A stretch of DNA of 6,072 nt from Balneolaceae bacterium (GTDB taxonomy: Bacteria; Bacteroidota; Rhodothermia; Balneolales; Balneolaceae), in NCBI GenBank assembly GCA_007127395.1, contig SKZL01000396.1, forward strand, positions 1 to 6,072, given 5' to 3'. Position numbers and translations under genes: made by a program. The notes under the pieces are model-generated. The model was not told the DNA's origin. It made no database searches and saw nothing but the letters and a program-made list of their open reading frames with translations. The first letter of the stretch is position 1, and each line of letters opens with the position of its first letter. Shown in pieces: positions 1 to 6,070 of the stretch.

Positions 1-630
1 ATTCTTCGATATGCGAAAAGTTGGAAGATGGGTTTCTCATCGGCTGCCGGAATGTTTTTTGGTCATTTCTTCGCATGGATAGCATCCGGCATTTTGATGG
101 CAGCCGCAGCAGGGGCTGTTGCTCCGGGAGTGATTGCGTTTAACAGTGCAGGTGTCGCAGGTGCAGTATGCGTGCTAATCGCAGGGTGGACGACCGCTAA
201 CCCGACTATATATCGTGCAGGTTTAGCTTTTCAGGCAGTTACACCGAACTGGAAACGGTGGAAAGTAACACTTTTTACAGGTTTATTGACATCTGTTATC
301 GCTTGTTTTCCAGCTTTGGTGATGAATTTACTTGATTTTGTAGCACTATATGGCTTGGTATTAATGCCGATGGGAGCTGTGGTATTTCTGGATGTGCTCT
401 TCTTTAAGAAAATAAATTTAATGAGTAACTATGCAGAACAGACCGGTTCAAAATTTAACTGGGCAGCCGGGCTAACTTGGTTAATTACACTAACTTTATG
501 CCTGGCAATGAATATTTATTGGGGCATCGAAATATATTTTCTTGGTTTGCCGGGTTGGTTTATAGCGGTATTTCTGTATATCGTACTATCAACTATTTTA
601 CAGAGAAAGATGAATTCGTATAATTATTAA
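1..630 (+). CDS. NCS1-like (purine/cytosine permease-type) transporter, C-terminal part, 5' truncated
   Basis: The reading frame is open from base 1, so the gene starts before the window. The visible part is 209 residues; the ATG at 28 is internal because the nine codons before it continue the protein. The sequence is strongly hydrophobic with about six membrane segments, roughly at visible residues 17-40, 46-63, 89-111, 112-133, 155-177 and 179-200. The stretch AGWTTANPTIYRAGLAFQ (visible residues 61-78) and the following basic loop NWKRWK resemble cytosine permease/NCS1 cation symporters, which usually have about 12 helices and 400-500 residues, so about 40-50% is present. It ends 16 nt before the aldolase-dehydrogenase gene and is probably co-transcribed with it. 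NCS1 proteins normally carry nucleobases, hydantoins or related compounds; the operon suggests this one takes up L-rhamnose or a related sugar, which is inference. A distant member of another symporter family is possible. The family call is from recalled motifs. Confidence 0.72.
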   Translation: MLRYAKSWKMGFSSAAGMFFGHFFAWIASGILMAAAAGAVAPGVIAFNSAGVAGAVCVLIAGWTTANPTIYRAGLAFQAVTPNWKRWKVTLFTGLLTSVIACFPALVMNLLDFVALYGLVLMPMGAVVFLDVLFFKKINLMSNYAEQTGSKFNWAAGLTWLITLTLCLAMNIYWGIEIYFLGLPGWFIAVFLYIVLSTILQRKMNSYNY

Positions 631-646
631 TAACGAACTAAATATT

Positions 647-2896
647 ATGATGGATATTTCTGATCGCAATTTTTTAGATGTCATCGAATCGAGTGACGAT
701 GAAAAAAGTACAGTTTCAAATTATTTTAGACAGGTTGCAAATAAATGGGATGAAAGTATAGCAAGAGATCTCGATCCGGTTGGCCGACTGGTCTATCGTT
801 CAAATCTGCTTGGCATCGACTCATACATTAACAATACAGGTGGTGGAAATACATCGAGTAAACTCTTAGAAAAAGATCCGATCACAGGCGAAGATGTAAA
901 TGTGCTGTGGGTCAAGGGGTCAGGAGGTGACTTAAGGACGGCGAAAAAAAACAATTTTGCGTCACTCTACCAGGATAGATTAGTATCACTGCAAGATATT
1001 TATCAATCATTTGATCAAAAAGGTTTGAAGACTCCTGAGGAGGATTCGATGGTTCAGATGTATCCACATTGCACCTTCAACCTCAATCCGAGGGCACCTT
1101 CAATTGACACACCTCTTCACAGTTTCATTCCATATAAATTTGTTGATCATACTCATCCGGTTTCGGTAATCGCTATAGCAACCGCAGAAGATGGGGTGGA
1201 ATTAACAGAAAAAATATATGGGGATGAGGTTGCTTGGGTCGACTGGATGCGTCCCGGATTTGAGTTGGGTCTTAAACTTCAGGAAACGATTGAACAAAAT
1301 CCCGGCATCAAAGGAATCATTTTAGGCGGACACGGACTCATTAATTGGGCAGACGATGATCGCGAATGTTATGATTTAAGTATTGATTTGATTAACAAAG
1401 CTGCAGCCTACCTTGCGAAACATGAGAATGGTATGAATTCGTTTGGAGGAGAAAAGTATCACTCCCTTCCGGAAGAAAAACGGCGCGATATGATCACCGG
1501 AATACTGCCTTTTATTCGTGGAAAAGTGAGCCAGCAAAATCGCTTTATCGGCACAGTTCAGGATGATGATGTTACTTTGCAGTTTATTAATTCAAATGAT
1601 GCACCAAAACTTGCAGAATTGGGTACATCTTGTCCGGATCACTTCTTAAGAACCAAAATAAAGCCGCTATATGTAGATTGGGATCCTCAAGATCAGAATC
1701 TGAATCAATTGAAAGAGGGAATTAAAACCGGTTTGAAACAGTATCGAAAAGACTATAAAAGTTATTATGAAAATCACAGTCATGAAGATTCACCCGATAT
1801 GCGGGACCCAAATCCTACAGTTGTATTGATACCCGGCCTTGGGATGATCACATGGGGGAAAAACAAAAGTGAATCACGTGTAACGGCAGAATTTTACAGT
1901 GCAGCTATCGGAGTGATGAGGGGTGCTGAATCGGTTAGTACTTATACAGCTATACCTAAGCAGGAAGCTTATGATATAGAATACTGGGCACTTGAAGAGG
2001 CTAAACTAAAACGAATGCCTCCCGAAAGTGAGATGTCAAGGAAAATTGTTGTGGTTATTGGAGCCGGAAGTGGTATTGGTAAAGCACTTGTTACAAGATT
2101 GATAGATGAAGGTGCTACTGTTGCTGCTATGGATTTAAACGGGGGTACAGCCGATGCAACCGCCAGTGAAATGTTGAAAAAAATAGGCTTGGGAATCGGA
2201 GTGGCAGGCTCAGGGATCAGTGGTTCGGGTGATGTGATTGGACTGCAATGTGACATTACGAAGCGTGAATCAATTCAATCGGCAATTAAAAAAATACTGT
2301 TTGCTTATGGAGGAATAGATCATGTTGCAGTAACCGCAGGCCTTTACCCCACACCGGACGAGAACGGCAAAATAGATGATGATGAATGGGATCGCAGTTT
2401 TGCCGTTAACGTAAAAGGCAATTTCCTGGTTGCTGATGAAACCGCCAAAATCTGGGAAGAACAGGACATTGAAGGCAGCTTGGTGATTACAACCAGTGTA
2501 AACGCTGTGGTACCAAAAATCGGCAGCATGGCTTATGATACCAGTAAAACGGCAGCAAATCACCTGGTCAGGGAATTGGCAATTGAACTTGCTCCAAAAA
2601 TACGTGTCAATGGTGTCGCACCCGCAACAGTGGTTGAGGGAAGCAGTATGTTCCCAAGAAATCGAGTGATTGCATCGCTGAAGAAGTATGGAATGGATTA
2701 TGATAAGGATGATGATACTGAAACTTTGCGGGATCGACTGGCTGAATATTATTCAAAGAGAACTTTGACAAAGAAACAGATGTCACTGTCACAACAGACC
2801 GAAGCAATCTACCTACTGCTTAGCTCAAGATTTGAAAATACCACCGGTCATATAATCCCGGTTGATGGAGGTTTGGTAGATGCTTTTATGAGATAA
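647..2896 (+). CDS. rhaEW: Bifunctional L-rhamnulose-1-phosphate aldolase / short-chain (L-lactaldehyde) dehydrogenase
   Basis: This 749-residue fusion (also annotated rhaD) would cleave L-rhamnulose 1-phosphate to dihydroxyacetone phosphate and L-lactaldehyde, then oxidise lactaldehyde to L-lactate, in the cytoplasm. Residues ~30-440 are a class II aldolase/adducin-type domain: GGGNTS (65-70) and KGSGGDL (90-96) fit phosphate-binding loops, and HTHP (H168, H170) plus GGHG (H229) supply the three zinc-ligand histidines. D154 sits where E. coli RhaD has its catalytic Glu, by eye alignment. Residues ~464-749 are a classical SDR: GAGSGIG (472-478), D496 after the second strand (favours NAD+ over NADP+), D536, N588, and the catalytic set S617, Y630, K634 (YDTSK). 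The family's usual NNAG is VTAG here (562-565). Length is slightly above the usual ~700. The start is ATG at 647; a second ATG follows at 650, no clear Shine-Dalgarno precedes either, and an in-frame stop lies at 611-613. The C-terminus is intact. Confidence 0.93.
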   Translation: MMDISDRNFLDVIESSDDEKSTVSNYFRQVANKWDESIARDLDPVGRLVYRSNLLGIDSYINNTGGGNTSSKLLEKDPITGEDVNVLWVKGSGGDLRTAKKNNFASLYQDRLVSLQDIYQSFDQKGLKTPEEDSMVQMYPHCTFNLNPRAPSIDTPLHSFIPYKFVDHTHPVSVIAIATAEDGVELTEKIYGDEVAWVDWMRPGFELGLKLQETIEQNPGIKGIILGGHGLINWADDDRECYDLSIDLINKAAAYLAKHENGMNSFGGEKYHSLPEEKRRDMITGILPFIRGKVSQQNRFIGTVQDDDVTLQFINSNDAPKLAELGTSCPDHFLRTKIKPLYVDWDPQDQNLNQLKEGIKTGLKQYRKDYKSYYENHSHEDSPDMRDPNPTVVLIPGLGMITWGKNKSESRVTAEFYSAAIGVMRGAESVSTYTAIPKQEAYDIEYWALEEAKLKRMPPESEMSRKIVVVIGAGSGIGKALVTRLIDEGATVAAMDLNGGTADATASEMLKKIGLGIGVAGSGISGSGDVIGLQCDITKRESIQSAIKKILFAYGGIDHVAVTAGLYPTPDENGKIDDDEWDRSFAVNVKGNFLVADETAKIWEEQDIEGSLVITTSVNAVVPKIGSMAYDTSKTAANHLVRELAIELAPKIRVNGVAPATVVEGSSMFPRNRVIASLKKYGMDYDKDDDTETLRDRLAEYYSKRTLTKKQMSLSQQTEAIYLLLSSRFENTTGHIIPVDGGLVDAFMR

Positions 2897-2911
2897 TGAT
2901 CTGATGTGTTT

Positions 2912-2937
2912 AGTATAATTATTGAAAAATTAGTACT
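2912..2937. repeat. AT-rich imperfect inverted repeat after rhaEW
   Basis: The left arm AGTATAATT (2912-2920) pairs with the right arm AATTAGTACT (2928-2937) through nine base pairs with one bulged G (2933), leaving a 7-nt loop (2921-2927). It begins 16 nt after the rhaEW stop. It is too AT-rich and lacks the T-tract of an intrinsic terminator, so it could be a weak RNA hairpin that protects an upstream message end, a dyad operator, or chance in AT-rich DNA. Confidence 0.3.
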
Positions 2938-2963
2938 GCGACATATAGAACTTTACGAATTAT

Positions 2964-2987
2964 AGGAGCAAATAAATGGATGAATAA
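2964..2987 (+). promoter_or_regulatory. Shine-Dalgarno plus three-codon frame (Met-Asp-Glu-stop), possible leader mini-ORF
   Basis: AGGAG (2964-2968) lies 7 nt before ATG (2976), which opens a frame of only ATG GAT GAA TAA. This is the best-spaced Shine-Dalgarno of the window, although the real genes here have weak or closely spaced ones. The ATG is inside the left arm of an inverted repeat (2976-2983 with 3000-3007), so folding would hide it. It may be a minimal upstream frame that controls the small membrane protein 54 nt further on, a remnant of a decayed small gene, or coincidence. Confidence 0.25.
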
Positions 2988-3007
2988 CAACTTCGACAAT
3001 CATCCAT
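2976..3007. repeat. 8-bp perfect inverted repeat upstream of the small membrane protein gene
   Basis: ATGGATGA (2976-2983) is the exact reverse complement of TCATCCAT (3000-3007), separated by 16 nt. As RNA it forms an 8-bp stem with a 16-nt loop; as DNA it is a dyad that could bind a dimeric regulator. Its right arm ends 33 nt before the start codon at 3041, which suits a regulatory position for the downstream three genes. An 8-bp match in a 144-nt AT-rich gap can also arise by chance. Confidence 0.3.
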
Positions 3008-3040
3008 AAATCACACAACCTGAAAAAAGTTTAACCCGTA

Positions 3041-3226
3041 ATGAATCGAATTATGAATCTGATACTGAAAATAGTCTCATTTATCGGGCTTGCACTTACA
3101 GTGGTACCCTCGTATTTAGTATTTAAAAATGTGATTGAATTTCAGGTTCATACATTGCTGATGTTCATCGGTATGATTCTTTGGTTCACCACAGCACCGT
3201 TTTGGATGAAAGAGAAAAAGCTATGA
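3041..3226 (+). CDS. Small two-helix membrane protein of unknown function
   Basis: The product is 61 residues and is nearly all membrane: a first helix at about residues 6-28 and a second at about 37-55, joined by a short loop (KNVIEFQVH). Basic residues at the N-terminus (R3, K10) and in the tail WMKEKKL suggest both ends face the cytoplasm. Prolines at 23 and 53 sit near helix ends. There is no signal-peptidase or lipoprotein motif. The start is ATG at 3041; an in-frame stop (3032-3034) excludes a longer form, ATG at 3053 is an alternative, and only a weak A-rich stretch (3022-3029) could act as a ribosome site. Its stop overlaps the isomerase start by 4 nt (ATGA), so the two are probably translationally coupled. 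I know of no assigned function. A transporter accessory subunit or a coupling frame are possibilities, but both are guesses. Confidence 0.75.
   Translation: MNRIMNLILKIVSFIGLALTVVPSYLVFKNVIEFQVHTLLMFIGMILWFTTAPFWMKEKKL
3209..3226 (+). promoter_or_regulatory. Purine-rich ribosome site and ATGA overlap that set the isomerase start
   Basis: A purine-rich run (3209-3220, AAAGAGAAAAAG with flanking bases) precedes ATG at 3223. That ATG shares ATGA (3223-3226) with the stop TGA of the small membrane gene. A second ATG at 3226 is also possible. This arrangement supports ATG 3223 over the in-frame TTG at 3181, which would add 14 residues made entirely from sequence already coding for the membrane protein. 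Confidence 0.6.
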
Positions 3227-4512
3227 TGATTTCAGCGGAACAGATTCAAGAGGGTAACAAACGGCTTGTTGATCATCATAAAGAGGAATACAAGCTGATA
3301 AGCGACCTGCTCACTCACAAGGGAATAAATCCCGATCGTACAATCGAACACCTGAGTGATTTTCAGATCGCTATACCAAGCTGGGCACTGGGGTCCGGTG
3401 GTACCCGCTTCGGGAGGTTTTCTATCGGTGGAGAACCTCGTAATCTGCAGGAAAAAATTGAGGATGTTGGATTGTTGCATGCTCTTAACCGTTCGAGTGG
3501 CGCGATATCTTTACACATTCCATGGGATATCCCCAAAGATCCGGAAGCGATCAAACAGAAAGCAGAAAGCCTGGACATTCGGTTTGATGCGGTAAATTCC
3601 AACACTTTTCAGGATCAAAAGATCCAGAAACATTCCTACAAAAATGGCTCTCTTTCACATACGCACAGCGATGTTCGAAAACAGGCTGTTGAGCACAATA
3701 TTGAAGTCATTAAATATGGGGAAATGCTTGGTTCAAAAGCATTAACTATTTGGCTGGCTGACGGTTCCAACTTTCCGGGACAGCAAAATTTCAGAAAGGC
3801 GTTCAGGCGAACACTTGATTCTATGAAGAAGATATATGACGAACTGCCATCCGACTGGAAAATGTTGATTGAGTACAAACCGTTTGAACCGAACTTTTAT
3901 TCCACAGTGATACCCGATTGGGGAACGTCACATCTGCTCGCTTCAAAACTGGGAGATCGAGCTAAATCCCTGGTTGACCTGGGACATCATCTGCCCAATA
4001 CAAATATTGAACAGATTGTAGCTACACTGATAATGGAAAATAAGCTGGGCGGGTTTCATTTTAACGATTCTAAATATGCCGATGATGATCTGACAACCGG
4101 AGCGATCAAGCCGTATCAGCTTTTTTTGATTTTTTGTGAATTGGTAGAAGACTTGGTCAGTGATGATCCAGATCATACATTTTCAAATATCGACTGGATG
4201 ATTGATGCGAGCCATAATGTAAAGGATCCGCTGGAAGATTTGCTACAATCGGTTGAAGCCATTAAAACCGCATTTGCAAAATCTCTGCTTGTGGATCGTG
4301 AAAAACTGGAACAGGCACGTGAAGATAATGACGTAGTGCTGGCGCAGGAAATTTTACAGGATGCCTATCAAACGGATGTAAGGCCTCTTTTGCGTGAAAG
4401 CCGAATTCAAAATGGAGCTGCAGCAGATCCGATCGGACTGTATCGCAAATTGAATATTCGAAAATCACTGATTGCAGAACGTGGCGTGGATACAATAGCC
4501 ACCGGGCTGTGA
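3223..4512 (+). CDS. rhaI: L-rhamnose isomerase, RhaI / Pseudomonas stutzeri type
   Basis: This 429-residue cytoplasmic TIM-barrel metalloenzyme would convert L-rhamnose to L-rhamnulose, the first intracellular step. Near the N-terminus GSGGTRFGRF (57-66) is characteristic of the family. H98 (in LHIPWD) fits the active-site His. The metal ligands known from the P. stutzeri enzyme have counterparts in the right order and spacing: E217 and K219 (IEYKP), D252 and H255 (VDLGHH), H279, D287 and D289 (HFNDSKYADDD), and D328 (MIDASH). Length matches the ~430-residue family, not the shorter xylose isomerase-like proteins. The C-terminal region (~350-429) is mostly helical and charged. Members of this family accept several aldoses, so L-rhamnose is the assignment from the operon as well as sequence. 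It overlaps the small membrane gene by 4 nt and is followed by a 101-nt gap before the kinase. No defect is seen. Confidence 0.93.
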   Translation: MMISAEQIQEGNKRLVDHHKEEYKLISDLLTHKGINPDRTIEHLSDFQIAIPSWALGSGGTRFGRFSIGGEPRNLQEKIEDVGLLHALNRSSGAISLHIPWDIPKDPEAIKQKAESLDIRFDAVNSNTFQDQKIQKHSYKNGSLSHTHSDVRKQAVEHNIEVIKYGEMLGSKALTIWLADGSNFPGQQNFRKAFRRTLDSMKKIYDELPSDWKMLIEYKPFEPNFYSTVIPDWGTSHLLASKLGDRAKSLVDLGHHLPNTNIEQIVATLIMENKLGGFHFNDSKYADDDLTTGAIKPYQLFLIFCELVEDLVSDDPDHTFSNIDWMIDASHNVKDPLEDLLQSVEAIKTAFAKSLLVDREKLEQAREDNDVVLAQEILQDAYQTDVRPLLRESRIQNGAAADPIGLYRKLNIRKSLIAERGVDTIATGL

Positions 4513-4613
4513 CCGGGTGTGTTAAGTTTTGTACGATTATTATAAACCATCTTTATGCTAAATAACGCCAGTTCGAGATAAAGTGGATCGTCCAAAAAAA
4601 ATTACAGAGGCAA
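4513..4613 (+). other. 101-nt spacer between isomerase and kinase genes
   Basis: The spacer begins after the isomerase stop. A bulged stem can be drawn: CCATCTTTAT (4547-4556) with ATAAAGTGG (4578-4586), nine pairs with T4550 bulged and a 21-nt loop. The loop is large and no T-run follows, so this is not a convincing terminator. An A-run (4594-4601) and AGAGG lie just before the kinase start. TATAAA (4541-4546) could be a -10-like element, but no matching upstream box stands out. Read-through from rhaI to the kinase is the simplest view. Confidence 0.4.
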
Positions 4614-4616
4614 ATG
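4606..4616 (+). promoter_or_regulatory. Ribosome-binding site of the kinase gene
   Basis: AGAGG (4606-4610) lies 3 nt before ATG (4614). The spacing is shorter than usual, but no other start fits: the in-frame codons upstream contain no ATG, GTG or TTG before the stop at 4563-4565, and the conserved kinase N-terminus begins within a few residues of this ATG. Confidence 0.5.
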
Positions 4617-6032
4617 TCATCAAAAAAATCAGTAACGGCAGTTTTTGATATCGGGAGAACAAACAAAAAGTTTTTTCTGTTTGATAACAACCTTTCTATT
4701 ATAAAAACCCGGAAAACCGAATTTGAAGAGATAACAGACGATGACGGTTATCCTAGTGATGACTTGAATGCCATCAAAAGATGGGTTCTGGAAATTGCGC
4801 ATGATACTCTTTCAGACAGATCTATCGATGTAAAAGCGATCAATATCTCGGCCTATGGTGCCACAATGGTCCACATCGATAAGGATGGCAAACCTGTTAC
4901 ACCGCTTTATAACTACTTGAAACCTTATCCCAATGAACTTTTTGATGAGATAGCTGATCAATACGGTGGTCAGGAACACTTTAACCTTGAAACAGCCTCA
5001 CCATCCTTGGGAATGCTCAATGCCGGGCTGCAACTTTACTGGTTAAAAAATCGAAAACCTGATCTGTTTAAAAAAATTCATACGTCATTGTTTCTTCCCC
5101 AGTATATCAGCTATCTATTGACAGGAGAAAAAACAATCGAAAAAACCAGTATCGGATGTCATACATGTATGTGGGATTTCAGAGAGGATCAATATCACCG
5201 CTGGCTTAAGGATGAAGATCTGTTGAAATTGCTTCCGGAGATCAAACCTGTAAACCAAAGTTTTGATTGCAAAATCGGAAATTGTCGAACGAAAACCGGG
5301 ATTGGCATTCACGACAGTTCTGCAGCCCTGATTCCTTATCTGCAGGTTTTTGATGATCCATTTTTGCTTTTGTCGACCGGCACCTGGAGTGTGGCTATGA
5401 ATCCCATTGCAACTGATCCGTTGACTATTGAGGAGTTAAATCGTGATTGTCTGACTTACATGAACATAGCCGGTAAACCGGTAAAATCTTCACGTTTTTT
5501 ACTTGGTGGTGAGTATTCACATCAGCTAAAAAAAATGGATGATCATTTTGGCGCAAACCATCAGAAACCTGAAGACGAGCTGGATTTGACTATTCTCAAA
5601 AAATTGGCTGCTGAAGCAAGCTCAGAGAAGAAATTAGTATTGGAAAAAGGAAACCGTTCCGGTCCATTTCCAACAAAGGGTGATCAAAAATGGGATCTCA
5701 ACCGATTTTCATCGTACCGGGAAGCATTGCATCAATGTATGTTGGATCTGGCCGCAATCCAGGTAGAATCTATTAAACTTGCGATTGGAAACAGCAATAT
5801 CAATCAGATTATTATAACCGGTGGCTTCTCAAAAAATCATTTTTTTTGTCGATTGTTGGCCACGATGTTTCCGGAGAAAGAATTTTACTCTGCAAAGTTA
5901 GAGGTGGCTTCAGCACTGGGTGCAGCACTATTGACCAGTAGCCATGAGAATAGCAAAAAATTGTTGAATGAGAAGCTGGAATTAACGCTTCAGAGCCCAT
6001 TTGAGAACTTGCATATTGAAGGGTATAGATAG
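4614..6032 (+). CDS. rhaB: FGGY-family carbohydrate kinase, presumed L-rhamnulokinase
   Basis: This 472-residue cytoplasmic kinase would phosphorylate L-rhamnulose with ATP to L-rhamnulose 1-phosphate, the aldolase substrate. The N-terminal FGGY lobe opens with FDIGRTNKK (11-19), the ATP-phosphate loop. Sugar-side elements include YGATMVHID (81-89) and GCHTCMWD (181-188). GIHDSSAAL (231-239) carries the likely catalytic base D234, and STGTWS (254-259) is the second phosphate-binding segment, where the C-terminal lobe starts. ITGGFSKN (401-408) is the adenosine-binding loop, followed by ASALGAALL (432-440). Length is close to E. coli RhaB (489). The sequence is distinct from classical RhaB, and I recall it as like a kinase group common in Bacteroidota sugar operons, so substrate assignment rests mainly on the neighbouring isomerase and aldolase; L-fuculose or another ketose remains possible. 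Kinase identity is firm, rhamnulose specificity less so. Confidence 0.87.
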   Translation: MSSKKSVTAVFDIGRTNKKFFLFDNNLSIIKTRKTEFEEITDDDGYPSDDLNAIKRWVLEIAHDTLSDRSIDVKAINISAYGATMVHIDKDGKPVTPLYNYLKPYPNELFDEIADQYGGQEHFNLETASPSLGMLNAGLQLYWLKNRKPDLFKKIHTSLFLPQYISYLLTGEKTIEKTSIGCHTCMWDFREDQYHRWLKDEDLLKLLPEIKPVNQSFDCKIGNCRTKTGIGIHDSSAALIPYLQVFDDPFLLLSTGTWSVAMNPIATDPLTIEELNRDCLTYMNIAGKPVKSSRFLLGGEYSHQLKKMDDHFGANHQKPEDELDLTILKKLAAEASSEKKLVLEKGNRSGPFPTKGDQKWDLNRFSSYREALHQCMLDLAAIQVESIKLAIGNSNINQIIITGGFSKNHFFCRLLATMFPEKEFYSAKLEVASALGAALLTSSHENSKKLLNEKLELTLQSPFENLHIEGYR

Positions 6033-6056
6033 AGTTCAAACTGACAGGTATATAAT

Positions 6057-6070
6057 AAAAAAAAAAAAAA
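6057..6070 (+). repeat. Homopolymer run of 14 A downstream of the kinase gene
   Basis: After the kinase stop there are only 40 nt, ending in a run of 14 A (6057-6070) preceded by TATATAAT (6049-6056). No hairpin precedes it on the + strand. On the - strand it would be a T-run and could be the tail of a terminator for a convergent gene beyond the window. It could also be an A-tract upstream of the next promoter or a slippage-prone tract. Confidence 0.5.

Larger units (their letters stand above)
2897..3040 (+). other. 144-nt intergenic spacer with possible leader/regulatory structure
   Basis: This is the longest non-coding gap in the window and separates the aldolase-dehydrogenase gene from the small membrane protein. 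It is AT-rich. It holds an imperfect hairpin (2912-2937), a Shine-Dalgarno followed by a three-codon frame (2964-2987), and an 8-bp inverted repeat (2976-3007). A weak sigma70-like pair can be drawn, TTGAAA at 2922-2927 and TATAGA at 2944-2949 with a 16-nt spacer, but the phylum guess makes this consensus unreliable. No GC-rich hairpin followed by a T-run is present, so no standard terminator is seen and transcription may read through. It could instead hold a secondary promoter for the downstream three genes. Confidence 0.5.

Noticed and set aside
28..630. ATG at 28 as a true start of a short 200-residue membrane protein
   Set aside because: The frame is open to base 1 and the ATG lies just before a membrane helix with no ribosome site; the homologous family is about twice as long, so the gene is cut by the window edge.
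1969..2807. Several - strand open frames across the dehydrogenase half of rhaEW
   Set aside because: They lie opposite a protein with intact SDR motifs in every segment, have no recognisable domains or ribosome sites, and overlap one another; they are antisense shadows.
2914..2919. TATAAT hexamer as a -10 promoter box
   Set aside because: No -35 element at proper distance, and the hexamer is part of an AT-rich hairpin arm; AT-rich spacers produce such matches often.
4501..4521. Tandem near-repeat ACCGGGCTGTG / ACCGGGTGTG across the isomerase stop codon
   Set aside because: Two short imperfect copies, half of them coding; no further copies or link to a mobile element, so probably chance duplication.
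3232..4595. - strand frames and one + strand frame (3356-3595) overlapping the isomerase
   Set aside because: The isomerase keeps its family motifs through the whole region; the overlapping frames are low-complexity shadows without a plausible start context.
5115..6039. - strand frames within the kinase gene
   Set aside because: They cover conserved kinase motifs on the other strand and show no domain or ribosome site.
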